From Sphingopyxis terrae subsp. terrae NBRC 15098 (GTDB lineage Bacteria; Pseudomonadota; Alphaproteobacteria; Sphingomonadales; Sphingomonadaceae): a stretch of DNA of 64,000 nt. Below the pieces are notes generated by a model. It was not told the DNA's origin. It did not search any database and was given only the letters and a program-made list of their open reading frames with translations. Where the stretch lies: contig NZ_BCZQ01000006.1 of the NCBI RefSeq assembly GCF_001598815.1, positions 62,001 through 126,000 on the forward strand, read 5' to 3'. Shown piece after piece: positions 9,215 to 19,131 of the stretch. Within the stretch, counting starts at the first letter, position 1, and each line of letters begins with the position of its first letter. The translations under genes were made by a program, and so were the position numbers.

Positions 9215-9827
9215 AATAATCGCCCCCGCGTTCGCGCGCGCGCTGCCAGGCGGGGCGCGCGTGGCACGTCGCGACGAAGGCGGCGAGGCGCGGATAGCGA
9301 TCGGCACCGTTCATCGCCGCAACCTCGGCCGGGAAGCTCAGCATGATGTCGGCAGCCGACAGGCGATCGCCGATGAAATGCCCGGCGTCGCCGATCTCGC
9401 CTTCGAGATAGGCGAAATGCGCGCCGAGCTGTTCGTCGATCCGCGGCCGCAGCGGCGCCGCAGCGTCGCCGAGGCGGGCGACGTAGAGATTGAGGAGAAC
9501 AGGAGTCATGGCCGAACCCTCGGCAAAGTGCAGCAGCTCGAGGTGCCGGACATGATCGTCGGTGCCGCGCGGCGGGACCAGGGCGTCACCGCCATGACGC
9601 TCGCACAGATATTCGACGATCGCGCCCGATTCCTGGATCACCCGTCCATCGTCCTCGAGCAGCGGCGATTTGCCGAGCGGATGGACGGCTTTCAGCTCGG
9701 GCGGCGCGAGGTTGGTCGCCGCGTCGCGCTGATAGTGGCGGATTTCGTATGGAGCGCCGATTTCCTCAAGCAGCCACAATATGCGCTGCGAGCGGCTGTT
9801 GTTCAGATGGTGGACGATCAAGCTCAT
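9204..9827 (-). CDS. Glutathione S-transferase family protein
   Basis: A 207-aa soluble GST. The thioredoxin-like N-terminal domain carries NNSRSQRILWLLEEIG (candidate catalytic Ser10-Arg-Ser), the cis-Pro glutathione site GKSPLLEDDG and QESGAIVEYL. The C-terminal all-alpha domain includes LSAADIMLSFPAEVAAMNG, with the N-capping Asp of the family. It should conjugate glutathione to electrophiles or reduce peroxides. It follows the arginase-family gene by 12 bp and its end overlaps the next gene, so these form a minus-strand operon. Confidence 0.9.
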   Translation of the reverse strand: MSLIVHHLNNSRSQRILWLLEEIGAPYEIRHYQRDAATNLAPPELKAVHPLGKSPLLEDDGRVIQESGAIVEYLCERHGGDALVPPRGTDDHVRHLELLHFAEGSAMTPVLLNLYVARLGDAAAPLRPRIDEQLGAHFAYLEGEIGDAGHFIGDRLSAADIMLSFPAEVAAMNGADRYPRLAAFVATCHARPAWQRARERGGDYFVF

Positions 9828-9839
9828 CGCATTCTCCTC

Positions 9840-10655
9840 TTATCCGCGCCAATATCCGTTGCGATCGATCAGCGCCGCCAGCTCACACACCAGCTTGGCG
9901 CCGACAATCGCGGTCACGCCGCCGATATCGCGGCCCGGATGATGTTCGACGATGTCCGCGCCGACGATCGGCGCGCACTGCCGGTGCAGCACTGCAAGCA
10001 GTTCGCGCACCGTCAGCCCGCCGGGCTCGGGATGCGCGACGCCGGGCGCCGCCGACGGATCGAGTCCGTCGAGGTCGATCGAGATATAGAGCGGGCCGCT
10101 CAGCACCGGAACCGCTTCGGGAACGAAGCCCGCCATCGGGACGATCTCGACGCCGAAGCGATCGGCTTGCGTGGCGCAATGACGATTCAACGTGCGGATA
10201 CCGACCTGGGCCAGCCGCGCGGCATGGCCCGCTTCGCATATCCGGGCAAAGGGCGACGCATGGCTGCGCGGATTGCCGCCGAAGTCGTCGTACAAGTCGG
10301 AATGCGCGTCGATGTGCAGGATGTTGAGCGGGCCGAAACAAGCGGCGGCGGCTTCGACGAGCGGGAATGTCACCGCATGATCGCCGCCAAGCGCGACGGG
10401 AATTTCGCCATCCTCGTGCAGCATCGCGACATGGCGCCGGATCGCGGCATCGTCGTGTGCGACATGCTCGGTCAGCGGCAGGTCGCCATCGTCGGTGAAG
10501 GCGATATCCGTGCCGATTTCGGGACCGAGTTCGCTTGCCATATTGCCGCGAGCGCTGCGCAGCGCCGCACGGATCGCGGCAGGACCACCCGCCGCGCCGC
10601 GTTCGAAACTGCTGTTGACGTCGGTCGGCAAACCGAAAAGGCGGATCGCGGGCAT
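9840..10655 (-). CDS. Arginase/agmatinase-family ureohydrolase
   Basis: A 271-aa enzyme from the ATG at 10655, which has AGGACT and AGG upstream and begins with the family's first strand (IRLFGLPTDVNSSFERGAAGGPAAIR). The longer frame to 10808 adds 51 residues unlike the family. All manganese ligands are visible: H93 in GGDHAVT, D116/H118/D120 in DAHSD, and D194/D196 in SIDLDGLDP. It hydrolyses a guanidino group to urea or releases formamide. Arginine, agmatine, guanidinobutyrate and formiminoglutamate are all possible substrates. Confidence 0.85.
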   Translation of the reverse strand: MPAIRLFGLPTDVNSSFERGAAGGPAAIRAALRSARGNMASELGPEIGTDIAFTDDGDLPLTEHVAHDDAAIRRHVAMLHEDGEIPVALGGDHAVTFPLVEAAAACFGPLNILHIDAHSDLYDDFGGNPRSHASPFARICEAGHAARLAQVGIRTLNRHCATQADRFGVEIVPMAGFVPEAVPVLSGPLYISIDLDGLDPSAAPGVAHPEPGGLTVRELLAVLHRQCAPIVGADIVEHHPGRDIGGVTAIVGAKLVCELAALIDRNGYWRG

Positions 10656-10825
10656 CGAGCCTGTGTAGTCCTTGCCCCTGAACACGCAAGCCGGGATGCG
10701 GCACATGCCCCCGCCAGCATGGTCAGCGCCGGCATGGTCAACGGCGGCCGGGCCGACCTGCCAAGAGAGGGGTCGGGCAGATCCAAGGAGGCGTGCCGGA
10801 GAAGGCACGGGCCCGCCGCCGTTCG

Positions 10826-10855
10826 CCGGCGAGCCGTATTGCGACGGCTCGCCGG
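10826..10855. terminator. Hairpin downstream of recA
   Basis: A perfect 12-bp inverted repeat (10826-10837 with 10844-10855, arm ccggcgagccgt) and a 6-nt loop lie 8 nt past the recA stop. No U-tract follows on the minus strand, so this is a stable mRNA 3' end or a weak terminator rather than a classical one. Confidence 0.55.
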
Positions 10856-10862
10856 ATTCGGA

Positions 10863-11939
10863 TCAGATATCGTCGTCGTCCGCGTCGGGGCCGGTCATCA
10901 TCTCTTCGGCCACCGCATCGGTGCGGCTGCGGATCGCCTTTTCGAGCCGCTCCATCAGTTCGGGATTTTCGGTCAGGAAATTCTTCGCATTTTCGCGGCC
11001 CTGACCGATGCGGATCGAATCATAGCTGAACCAGGCGCCCGATTTTTCGACCAGACCGGCCTTGACCCCCAGGTCGAGGATTTCACCGATCTTCGAAATG
11101 CCCTGCCCGTACATGATGTCGAATTCGACCTGCTTGAACGGGGGCGCGACCTTGTTCTTGACGACTTTGACACGCGTGGTGTTGCCGACGATTTCGTCGC
11201 GGTCCTTGATCTGGCCGGTGCGGCGGATATCGAGGCGGACCGAGGCGTAGAATTTGAGCGCATTGCCGCCCGTCGTCGTCTCGGGATTGCCGTACATCAC
11301 GCCGATCTTCATGCGCAGCTGGTTGATGAAGATCACCATGCAGCGCGAACGGCTGATCGAGCCGGTGAGTTTACGCAGGCTCTGCGACATCAGGCGCGCC
11401 TGAAGGCCGACGTGGCTGTCGCCCATCTCGCCTTCGATTTCGGCGCGCGGAACGAGCGCGGCGACCGAGTCGACGACAAGCACGTCGATCGCGTTCGAGC
11501 GCACCAGCGTATCGACAATTTCAAGCGCCTGTTCGCCCGTATCGGGCTGCGACACGATCAGTTCGTCGATATTGACGCCCAGCTTCTTCGCATAGACGGG
11601 ATCGAGCGCATGTTCGGCATCGACGAAGGCCGCGGTTCCGCCGGTCTTCTGCGCTTCGGCGATGCAATGCAGCGCGAGGGTGGTCTTGCCCGAGCTTTCG
11701 GGACCGTAGATTTCGATGACGCGGCCGCGCGGCAGACCGCCCACGCCGAGCGCGATGTCGAGCCCGAGCGATCCGGTCGAGACCGCCTCGACCTGCATCG
11801 CTTCCTTCGATCCGAGCTTCATCACCGAGCCCTTGCCGAACGCGCGATCGATCTGCGCGAGTGCGGCGTCGAGCGCCTTCTGCCTGTCTGTGCTGTTCAC
11901 TGATTTCCCCGATTCGACGAGTGATAATTGTCCGGCCAT
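10863..11939 (-). CDS. recA: Recombinase RecA
   Basis: A 358-aa RecA of normal length. It forms filaments on single-stranded DNA, drives homologous recombination and triggers LexA self-cleavage. The Walker A loop GPESSGKTT is at residues 79-87. [31 protein letters not shown] and [21 protein letters not shown] are the standard Walker B, L1 and L2 regions. The C-terminus is acidic ([11 protein letters not shown]), as in other RecA proteins. The ATG follows AAAGGAACGGTC. A LexA box lies 77-91 bp upstream. Confidence 0.98.
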   Translation of the reverse strand: MAGQLSLVESGKSVNSTDRQKALDAALAQIDRAFGKGSVMKLGSKEAMQVEAVSTGSLGLDIALGVGGLPRGRVIEIYGPESSGKTTLALHCIAEAQKTGGTAAFVDAEHALDPVYAKKLGVNIDELIVSQPDTGEQALEIVDTLVRSNAIDVLVVDSVAALVPRAEIEGEMGDSHVGLQARLMSQSLRKLTGSISRSRCMVIFINQLRMKIGVMYGNPETTTGGNALKFYASVRLDIRRTGQIKDRDEIVGNTTRVKVVKNKVAPPFKQVEFDIMYGQGISKIGEILDLGVKAGLVEKSGAWFSYDSIRIGQGRENAKNFLTENPELMERLEKAIRSRTDAVAEEMMTGPDADDDDI

Positions 11940-12015
11940 GACCGTTCCTTTCCAGCTCTAGAGCGAAGGCAGAACCACCGCAACGCCAGAGCTGTGTACG
12001 TCATTTGTTCTATTG

Positions 12016-12030
12016 GAACAAGTGGAGAAC
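12016..12030 (-). promoter_or_regulatory. LexA (SOS) box of recA
   Basis: On the minus strand the sequence reads GTTCTCCACTTGTTC, an exact match to the alphaproteobacterial LexA operator GTTC-N7-GTTC. It is 77-91 bp before the recA ATG, a usual place for an operator overlapping the promoter. This predicts damage induction of recA. Confidence 0.88.
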
Positions 12031-12063
12031 AGATATTTTTGCGCGCTATCCGCAAGGTGCGCG

Positions 12064-12417
12064 CTATTCCGCGAAAAACCCGTCCAGAACGGCCTCGATT
12101 TCGGCGATGCGGAACGGCTTCGTCACCAGCTTGCGGTTCGCATGCGGCGCGGGAATCACGTCGCCGCCGCCCGAGGTGAAGGCAAAGGGAATCCCCCGCT
12201 CCGCCAGCGCATCGGCGACCGGCCAGCCCTTTTCGTCGCCCAGGTTGATATCGACGAGTGCGCCCGCCACTGGCTGCGACGCGATTGCCGCGAGCGCTTC
12301 TTCGTTGGTCGTCGCCTGCGCCGGTTCGGGATAGCCGAGCGCGTCGAACATATCGACGAGCATCATGCCGATCAGGACATCGTCTTCTACAAGCAGGATC
12401 AACCGGTCTTCAGCCAT
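12064..12417 (-). CDS. Single-domain response regulator
   Basis: A 117-aa receiver domain with no output domain. The start is the ATG at 12417, which overlaps the end of cckA by 8 nt. The acidic pocket is E11-D12-D13 (LLVEDDVLIG), the phospho-acceptor is D56 (GALVDINLGDEKG), and the conserved Lys is in RKLVTKPF. It may be a phosphate sink or a partner of CckA because the two are translationally coupled. It is not clearly CpdR or DivK by sequence, so I give no symbol. Confidence 0.85.
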   Translation of the reverse strand: MAEDRLILLVEDDVLIGMMLVDMFDALGYPEPAQATTNEEALAAIASQPVAGALVDINLGDEKGWPVADALAERGIPFAFTSGGGDVIPAPHANRKLVTKPFRIAEIEAVLDGFFAE

Positions 12418-14857
12418 GGCCCACCCTGTGCGCCGCATCGTCGAGCGCCATCGACACTGCTTCTGCAAGCTGCGCGACCGAGAAAGGCTTGGGCAGGAAG
12501 GCGACATCGTCGATGTTGATCGACTGGCGCAATTGCTCCTCGGCATAGCCCGACATGAACAGCACCGGCAGGTTCGCCCGCTTGGCGCGCATGGCACGGA
12601 CCATCGTCGGCCCGTCCATCGTCGGCATCACAACGTCGCTGATCACCAGGTCAATCTTGTCCATCGCGGCGAAGCGTTCAAGCCCCTCTTCGCCCTGCGA
12701 CGCGGTGACGACCGTGTAACCCGCGCGGGTCAGCGCCCGTTCGGCGACCGCCCGCACCATATCCTCGTCCTCGACGAGCAGGATGGTGCCGGTGCCCCAC
12801 TGGCTTTTCTTCGCCTTCGCGGCCGGCGGCGGCGTCGCTGGCACGCCGCTTTCGGCCCGGTGGACCGGCAGGTAGATGGTGAAGTTTGTCCCCGCGCCCG
12901 GTTTGCTGTCGGCAAAGATAAAGCCCGCCGATTGTTTGATGATGCCATAGACCGTCGACAGTCCCAGCCCTGTCCCCTTGCCGACATCCTTGGTCGTAAA
13001 AAAGGGTTCGAAGATTTTGGGCAGCACTTCTGCGGGAATGCCGGTGCCCGTATCGCTGACCTTCAGCGCGCTGTAATCGGCGGGCGGCATGAATTCATTG
13101 CCCATCTGGCGCACGTCGGCGGCCGAAACGGGATAGGTTTCGATCGTCAGCGTCCCGCCGCCGGGCATCGCGTCGCGCGCATTGACGGCAAGGTTGATTA
13201 TGACCTGTTCGAGCTGCCCCGGGTCGGCGCGCACCGCACCCAGCCCGCGACCGTGATGCACCGACAATTGCACCGTATCGCCGATCAGCCGCTTGAGCAG
13301 ATGCGATACCTCCGAAATCACGTCGGGAAGCTGCAATATCTGCGGCCGCAACGTTTGCTGGCGCGAAAAGGCGAGCAACTGCCGCGTCAGGCTCGCCGCG
13401 CGGTTGGCGTTGCTGCGGATCTGCTGAATATCGTCATAGTCGCTGTCGCCCGGCGTGTGCCGCATCAGCATCAGATCGCAGCTTCCGAGCACCGCGGTCA
13501 GGATATTGTTGAAATCATGCGCGACGCCGCCCGCAAGCTGGCCGACTGCCTGCATCTTCGATGCCTGCGCCACCTGCCGCTTGAGGCGCGACTCCTCGCT
13601 CGAATCCTTGAGGCTGAGCAGAACCGCCGCCTCGCCCAGCCCGCGCACGCCGACGACGCGCATCGACACCGGCTCGTCGCCTTGTCCGGCCAGCCGGATC
13701 GAGAGATCGCCGCCGACCTGTTGCCCGCTGCTGTGACGGCGGATCATGTCGGCGAGTGGCCCCTTGTCCTCGCCGACCACAAGATCGCCGGGGTAGCGCG
13801 GCTTCTTGCTATCGGCGACGCCCGCGGCGCGCATGAAAGCGCGGTTCATGTAAAGAAAGCGGCCGTCGCGATCGACGAGCGCAAGCCCGAAGGGCAGCAG
13901 CGACAGCAGCGTTTCGATATAGCTTTGCGCGGTGCCGCGATCGGCGGGTCCGATCTCCTCGTCGAGCATGGCGAGCAGCATCGGCCCGTGCGTATCGGCC
14001 GGCGTCAGCGGGATTTGCAGCATCCGCACCGGCGTTGCCCGATCGCCCTCACGCGCAAAATAGAGCGCGCCGGCATCATCGAGCCGCAACATACCGGCGA
14101 CATCGCGCCCCGCATAATGCAGCGCATCCTCCTCGCCGAGCGCGCGCAAAAGAAACGCCTGATTGGCAACGCGCAACCGGCCCTCGGCACTGACCAGCGC
14201 CGCCATCACCCCCGCCTGTGCCAGCGTGCGCCCCGCGGGTCCGTCGAGGTGGCGGACGATCTCTCCCGCCAGATCGAGCCGTTCATGGGCCGAAAAGCGC
14301 CAGATCAGATAGTCTTCGGCCTGCCCCGATCGCAGCACTTGCGCGCGAAGTTGCAAGGGCCCGACCGCGATTTCGTCGACCCCACCCTCACCGTCGCGCC
14401 ACGCGGTCCGGCCCGCATTTTTGAGCAGCTCGGCGCCGCGCCCTTCGAGCGGCAGGCCCGGCGGCGTGACGAAGCCGCCCATCCATGTCGCGAACAGGTC
14501 GTTCGCACAGACGAGACGTCCGGCCCGGTCGGTGATCGCAATCGCAATATCGTCATGATTGACCGCGGCGCGCAGCATCGACCAATCGGTCGGCGCTGCC
14601 TCGCCCACCGCGGCCGCCGGAAAAAGACGCCGCGCGAGGATCATGCCGCCCGCCGCGAGCGCGAGTCCGGCAAGGAAACCGGCGGCAAGCACCGCGTCGC
14701 CGGTGGCCCAGAACAACAGCCCGACCGACACCAGCGCGAGACCGCCGAGCAGCGCAAGGTCGATCCGGGAAAGTCCTTGAATTGCAGAAAGCGGACCGGC
14801 AGCGCCCACCCCCCTACTGAAATCGGTATCAGCGGAAGGCAGGCTCTGCGCGGTCAA
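12410..14857 (-). CDS. cckA: Hybrid histidine kinase CckA
   Basis: An 815-aa cell-cycle hybrid kinase. Two membrane segments near residues 33-75 are followed by PAS-like domains (about 90-200, 210-300 and 310-415). The histidine-kinase core is GGVAHDFNN with H447, then the CckA-typical segment [20 protein letters not shown]. ATPase boxes are [14 protein letters not shown] and SDTGTGIP, with [10 protein letters not shown]. The C-terminal receiver has acidic E696-D697-E698 and phospho-acceptor D741 ([12 protein letters not shown]). In alphaproteobacteria CckA passes phosphate through ChpT to CtrA and CpdR. It is the upstream partner of the overlapping small receiver gene. Confidence 0.95.
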   Translation of the reverse strand: MTAQSLPSADTDFSRGVGAAGPLSAIQGLSRIDLALLGGLALVSVGLLFWATGDAVLAAGFLAGLALAAGGMILARRLFPAAAVGEAAPTDWSMLRAAVNHDDIAIAITDRAGRLVCANDLFATWMGGFVTPPGLPLEGRGAELLKNAGRTAWRDGEGGVDEIAVGPLQLRAQVLRSGQAEDYLIWRFSAHERLDLAGEIVRHLDGPAGRTLAQAGVMAALVSAEGRLRVANQAFLLRALGEEDALHYAGRDVAGMLRLDDAGALYFAREGDRATPVRMLQIPLTPADTHGPMLLAMLDEEIGPADRGTAQSYIETLLSLLPFGLALVDRDGRFLYMNRAFMRAAGVADSKKPRYPGDLVVGEDKGPLADMIRRHSSGQQVGGDLSIRLAGQGDEPVSMRVVGVRGLGEAAVLLSLKDSSEESRLKRQVAQASKMQAVGQLAGGVAHDFNNILTAVLGSCDLMLMRHTPGDSDYDDIQQIRSNANRAASLTRQLLAFSRQQTLRPQILQLPDVISEVSHLLKRLIGDTVQLSVHHGRGLGAVRADPGQLEQVIINLAVNARDAMPGGGTLTIETYPVSAADVRQMGNEFMPPADYSALKVSDTGTGIPAEVLPKIFEPFFTTKDVGKGTGLGLSTVYGIIKQSAGFIFADSKPGAGTNFTIYLPVHRAESGVPATPPPAAKAKKSQWGTGTILLVEDEDMVRAVAERALTRAGYTVVTASQGEEGLERFAAMDKIDLVISDVVMPTMDGPTMVRAMRAKRANLPVLFMSGYAEEQLRQSINIDDVAFLPKPFSVAQLAEAVSMALDDAAHRVGHG

Positions 14858-14880
14858 TTCACACTTTCCCAGTCAGCGCA

Positions 14881-16941
14881 TCACCAGATGCGAACACGAT
14901 CCTTCGGATCCAGATAGAGCTTCTGGCCCGGCTTAACCTGATAGGCCTTATACCAAGGGTCAAGATTGCGCGAGACCCAAGTCCGCTGGATCGAGGGCGA
15001 ATGCGGATCGGTCGAAATGCGCTGCGACAGATTCTGTTCGCGATAGTTGCGCCGCCATACCTGCGCCCAGCCGAGGAAGAAGCGCTGGTCGCCGGTCAGC
15101 CCGTCGATCACCGGCGCCTCCTTGCCGCCCAGCGACGCCTTGTACGCGTCATAGGCGATGTTGAGGCCGGCGAGATCGCCGATATTCTCACCCAGCGTGA
15201 AGGTGCCGTCGAGATGCTCGCCCGGCAGCACTTCATAGGCGTCATATTGCGCGACGAGCGCCTTGCTCGCCGCTTCGAAGGCCTTCACATCCTCGGGCGT
15301 CCACCAGTCGGCGAGCTTGCCGGTTTCGTCATATTTCGAACCCTGGTCGTCGAAATGGTGGCTGATCTCATGGCCGATCACCGCGCCGATGCCGCCATAG
15401 TTGATTGCCGGGTCGGCCTTCGGATCGAAGAAGGGCGGCTGCAGGATTGCGGCGGGGAAGACGATCTCGTTCATCCCGAAATTGGCATAGGCATTGACCG
15501 TCATCGGGGTCATGCCCCATTCCCAGCGCCGGATCGGGCCGCCGAGACGGCTGATATTGTCGTCATGCTGCCACTGGTTGGCGCGCAGCGCGTTGCCGAA
15601 CAGGTCGTCGGCCCGGATTTCCAGCGACCCATAATCCTTCCAGCGATCAGGATAGCCGATCTTGGTGGTGAAATTGGCCAGCTTCTTCTTCGCCTTCACC
15701 TTGGTTTCGGGCTGCATCCACGCAAGATTGTCGATGCGGTGGCCGAGCGCCGCGATGACATTCTTGACCAGCTTGTCCATTTCCGCCTTGGTTTCGGGCG
15801 GGAAATATTTCGCGACATAATCCTTGCCGACCGCTTCACCCAGATTGCCGGTCGTGAAATCGACCGCGCGCTTCCAGCGCTCCTGCATCTGCGGCGTTCC
15901 CGACAGCGCGGTGCCATAGAAGGAGAAGGCTTCCTGCGCGACCGCATCGGGCAGCACGTCCGAAAAGCCGTCGAGGCTGCGGACGAGCAGCGCGTCGCGC
16001 AGCACGCCGATCGGCGCGTCGGCAATCAGCTTCGCCTCGCCGGTGAAAGCGCTCGGCTGCGACACGAGCAGCGCGTCTTCCTTGACGCCGATGCCGCGAA
16101 CAAAGGTCGTCCAGTCGAAGCCCGGCGCCGCCTTTTCCAGTTCGGCAAGCGTCATCTTGTTATAGACCTTGGTCGCGTCGCTGCTGTCATTCTTGTCCCA
16201 ATGGACCATCGCGATCTGCTTTTCGAAGGCATAGATTGCCTGCGCCCGCGCCGCGGCGTCCTGTTCGCCTGCAAGCGTCAGGACATTTTCCAGATGCTTG
16301 AGGTAGGCCGCCTGCAGCTTGGCGTTGCGCTCATTGTCCTTCAGGTAGAAGTCGCGATCGGGCATGCCGAGGCCGCCCTGGAACATCGTGTAGATGTAGA
16401 CGTCGGGATTCTTGTCGTCCTGCCCGACATAGCCGCCGAAGAAATGCGAGACGCCGTTGCGGTCGGCTTCGGCGAGCAACGCGGCGAGGCCCGGCTTGTC
16501 GACGGCGCGGATCTTCGCGAGCCACGGCTGGATCGGGGCAAGCCCCTTCGCCTCGACCGGCGCCGAATCGAGATAGGAGGCATAGGCCCGTCCGATCATG
16601 CTGTTCGGATCGCCCTTCGCCGCTTCGAGAATCTCCTGCGTGCGTTTTTGCGACAGATCGGCAAGCGCGGTGAACATGCCATAGTTGGACTTGTCCGCCG
16701 GGATCGCGGTGTTCTTGGCCCAGGTGCCATTGGCATAGGCGTAGAAATCGTTGCCGGGCAGTACGCTCTTGTCCATGCCGGTCGTGTCGAAACCGAAGTC
16801 GCCGATTTCGGGCTTGTCGGCCTTGGCCGAGGCGGCAGCCTGTTCCTTGGCCGAAACCGAAACCGCCGGCGCCATGCCGAACAGCATCGCGCCCAGCGCG
16901 GCGGTCGCCATCAGGCGCGAAGAATGCGTCATACGTGTCAT
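14881..16941 (-). CDS. M13-family (neprilysin-like) metallopeptidase
   Basis: A 686-aa zinc endopeptidase of the M13/PepO family. Residues 1-31 form a signal peptide (TAALGAMLFGMAPAVSVSA), so it works in the periplasm or outside. The zinc site is HEISH (H524, E525, H528), with the third ligand in GENIGDLAGL. The substrate motif NAYANFGMNEIVFPAAILQPPF and the typical C-terminus (DPKDRVRIW) are intact. Length is normal. It should cut oligopeptides. It lies 24 bp upstream of cckA on the same strand. Confidence 0.95.
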   Translation of the reverse strand: MTRMTHSSRLMATAALGAMLFGMAPAVSVSAKEQAAASAKADKPEIGDFGFDTTGMDKSVLPGNDFYAYANGTWAKNTAIPADKSNYGMFTALADLSQKRTQEILEAAKGDPNSMIGRAYASYLDSAPVEAKGLAPIQPWLAKIRAVDKPGLAALLAEADRNGVSHFFGGYVGQDDKNPDVYIYTMFQGGLGMPDRDFYLKDNERNAKLQAAYLKHLENVLTLAGEQDAAARAQAIYAFEKQIAMVHWDKNDSSDATKVYNKMTLAELEKAAPGFDWTTFVRGIGVKEDALLVSQPSAFTGEAKLIADAPIGVLRDALLVRSLDGFSDVLPDAVAQEAFSFYGTALSGTPQMQERWKRAVDFTTGNLGEAVGKDYVAKYFPPETKAEMDKLVKNVIAALGHRIDNLAWMQPETKVKAKKKLANFTTKIGYPDRWKDYGSLEIRADDLFGNALRANQWQHDDNISRLGGPIRRWEWGMTPMTVNAYANFGMNEIVFPAAILQPPFFDPKADPAINYGGIGAVIGHEISHHFDDQGSKYDETGKLADWWTPEDVKAFEAASKALVAQYDAYEVLPGEHLDGTFTLGENIGDLAGLNIAYDAYKASLGGKEAPVIDGLTGDQRFFLGWAQVWRRNYREQNLSQRISTDPHSPSIQRTWVSRNLDPWYKAYQVKPGQKLYLDPKDRVRIW

Positions 16942-17037
16942 GATTATCCCCAGGTTGACGGGCAGGACATGATCCTCCGCGCCATGGACGGCGCGGATCC
17001 TGCGATGGAGACAGCTATAAAAGCTGACGGCGGGCGA

Positions 17038-17652
17038 TCAACCGGCCGCCGTGTCGCTCGTCGATGACTCAAGTCGTTGGTCGCGCGCGCGGCGCAATTT
17101 GCGCCGCCAGCGCAGGCGGATCCAATTGTCCCAGATCACCGCCGCGAGCAGGAAGCCGACCACCGCGGTAACGACCGAGATCACGAAGAGACCCGCGATC
17201 AGAGCCGGCGCGGCGTCGGACAACAGCCAGCGCGCCCATTCGCCGACCGATGCGCCCTTGTCGATCATGATCGAGAAGGTTGCGACATTGGCATGCAGCC
17301 CGAATAGATCATTGCCAAGCCATACCGCTGCGGCGATCAGCAGCGGCGTCGTTGCAGGGTTGGACAGGAAGGTCATCGCCACGCCGATCGGAATATTGGC
17401 ACGGAAAGGCAGCGCAAGCAGCGCCACGCCCAGTATCTGCGCGCCGGGAATCAGGAAAAAGATGCCGACGAACAGGCCGAGCGCGGTGCCGCGGCGCACC
17501 GAGGTGCGGGTGAAGCGCCACAAATGGCTATGCGCGACGCGATGGGCAAAGGGCTTGACGAACCGGCTTTCGAGCAGCTCCTCACGCGACGGCGAGTGGC
17601 GCTTGATCCAGTTCATCACCGCCGCCTTGTCGCGCGGCTTCCCCCCGCTCAT
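17038..17652 (-). CDS. DUF2062 membrane protein
   Basis: A 204-aa protein with the DUF2062 layout: a basic N-terminus ([23 protein letters not shown]), the conserved [20 protein letters not shown] segment, [18 protein letters not shown], and a C-terminal helix ([25 protein letters not shown]) before a very basic tail. It should have three or four membrane helices. Its ATG overlaps the smpB stop by 4 nt (ATGA), so the two are translationally coupled. Function is not known. Confidence 0.88.
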   Translation of the reverse strand: MSGGKPRDKAAVMNWIKRHSPSREELLESRFVKPFAHRVAHSHLWRFTRTSVRRGTALGLFVGIFFLIPGAQILGVALLALPFRANIPIGVAMTFLSNPATTPLLIAAAVWLGNDLFGLHANVATFSIMIDKGASVGEWARWLLSDAAPALIAGLFVISVVTAVVGFLLAAVIWDNWIRLRWRRKLRRARDQRLESSTSDTAAG

Positions 17653-18134
17653 CCCCGTTCCTTCATCAATCGCTGCTTGTCGCGCTTCCAGTCGCGTTCC
17701 TTGATCGACTCGCGTTTGTCGTGCGCCTTCTTGCCCTTGGCGAGCGCGAGTTCGACCTTCGCGCGCCCGCGTCCGTTGAAATATACGCTCAAGGGCACCA
17801 GCGTCATCCCTTGCCGGGCCACCGCCGCGTGCAATTTATTGATCTCGCGCGTGTTGAGCAGCAGCTTGCGGGGCCGGCGCGGCTCGTGATTGAAGCGGTT
17901 TCCGTGGCTGAATTCGGGGATGTTGGCGTTGATCAGCCACACCTCGCCTCCCGCCACTTCGGCATAGCTTTCGGCGATCGTCCCCTCACCAAAACGCAGC
18001 GATTTCACCTCGGTGCCCTGCAGCGCGATCCCCGCCTCGAACACCTGGTCGATGGCATAGTCAAAGCGCGCGCGCCGGTTTTCGGCAACGACCTTCTTCT
18101 TGTCGAATTCGGGGGCGGATTGCGGACGGGCCAT
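17649..18134 (-). CDS. smpB: SsrA-binding protein SmpB
   Basis: A 161-aa SmpB, the tmRNA partner in trans-translation rescue of stalled ribosomes. It starts at the ATG at 18134 ([21 protein letters not shown]). Family signatures are [48 protein letters not shown] and the basic tail [20 protein letters not shown]. Only this segment of the much longer frame running to 19091 is real; the rest crosses dapA out of frame. The ssrA RNA gene is not in this window. Confidence 0.97.
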   Translation of the reverse strand: MARPQSAPEFDKKKVVAENRRARFDYAIDQVFEAGIALQGTEVKSLRFGEGTIAESYAEVAGGEVWLINANIPEFSHGNRFNHEPRRPRKLLLNTREINKLHAAVARQGMTLVPLSVYFNGRGRAKVELALAKGKKAHDKRESIKERDWKRDKQRLMKERG

Positions 18135-18154
18135 GAATGAAGAAAACCTGAAAC

Positions 18155-19030
18155 CTAGAGAACGCCCGCCGAAACCAGTGCGGCATCGACGGCGGCGCGC
18201 GATGCAGCGGACGCCGGAATGATAGGTAGGCGCACATCGGGCGAAAACCAGTCGTGCACCCGTGACAGCGCATATTTGACCGGCGCCGGTGACGCGTCGG
18301 TGAACATCGCCTTGTGCAGCGGAAACAGCCGGTCGTGCAGGACCAGCGCGCGCGCCCAGTCGCCCGCGGCGCAGGCGGCGGCGAAATCGGCGCACAGGCG
18401 CGGCGCGACATTGGCGGTGACCGAAATGCAGCCCGCCCCGCCCAGAACGGCGTGCGGCAACCACAAGTCGTCGTTCCCACTGAGCTGGCAAAAATCGGCG
18501 CCCGCCCCTGCGCGGTGCATCGTCACGCGCGCAAGATCGCCGCTCGCGTCCTTGGTCGCGACGACCGTCGGAATTTCGGCAAGCTTGCACATGGTTTCGG
18601 CGCTGATGTCGGCGACGGTGCGGCCGGGGACGTTGTAGACGACGATCGGCAGATCGCTCGCGTCGGCGAGCGCCCTGAAATGGGCGAGCATGCCTTCCTG
18701 CGTCGGCCGGTTGTAATAGGGCGCGACGATCAGCGCGGCGCTCGCTCCAGCGGCCTGCGCATGACGCATGTGGCGGATCGCGGTGGCGGTGTCGTTCGAC
18801 CCGCAGCCGGCGATTACCGGCACCCGTCCCGCCGCCGCCTCGATGCACGCGTCGATGATGCGATAATGTTCGTCGAAGCTCAGCGTCGGGCTCTCGCCGG
18901 TGGTGCCGCACGGCACAAGCGCGCTCGTCCCCTCTTTGATCTGCCAGTCGACGAGGCGGGCAAAGGCCTGCATATCCAACGCACCGTCGCGAAATGGCGT
19001 CACCAAAGCGGGAATCGACCCCGAGAACAT
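18155..19030 (-). CDS. dapA: 4-hydroxy-tetrahydrodipicolinate synthase
   Basis: A 291-aa DapA. It condenses pyruvate with aspartate semialdehyde, the first committed step to diaminopimelate and lysine. The Schiff-base lysine is K160 ([10 protein letters not shown]). The proton-relay residues T44 (CGTTGESPT), Y106 (PYYNRPTQ) and Y132 (VVYNVPGR) are present, as is R137. Length is normal. It precedes smpB by 20 bp on the minus strand and is divergent from the transglycosylase gene, whose start lies about 100 bp away. Confidence 0.97.
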   Translation of the reverse strand: MFSGSIPALVTPFRDGALDMQAFARLVDWQIKEGTSALVPCGTTGESPTLSFDEHYRIIDACIEAAAGRVPVIAGCGSNDTATAIRHMRHAQAAGASAALIVAPYYNRPTQEGMLAHFRALADASDLPIVVYNVPGRTVADISAETMCKLAEIPTVVATKDASGDLARVTMHRAGAGADFCQLSGNDDLWLPHAVLGGAGCISVTANVAPRLCADFAAACAAGDWARALVLHDRLFPLHKAMFTDASPAPVKYALSRVHDWFSPDVRLPIIPASAASRAAVDAALVSAGVL

Positions 19031-19131
19031 GCTCCGCTCCTTTACAAAAAGCCGCTTTCACCGATAGAATCCGGTCAGCGCGCCGCGTCATGAACGCCTA
19101 TTCAGCGCCCTGCAAGGAGTTTGCCACTAAC

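Noticed and set aside
9027..17067. Long plus-strand frames (958, 850 and 688 codons) opposite recA, cckA and the M13 gene
   Set aside because: Antisense shadows of genes with full motifs; no family resemblance and no ribosome binding site.
17649..19091. A 480-codon minus-strand frame
   Set aside because: Only the last 161 codons are SmpB. The rest runs through dapA out of frame.
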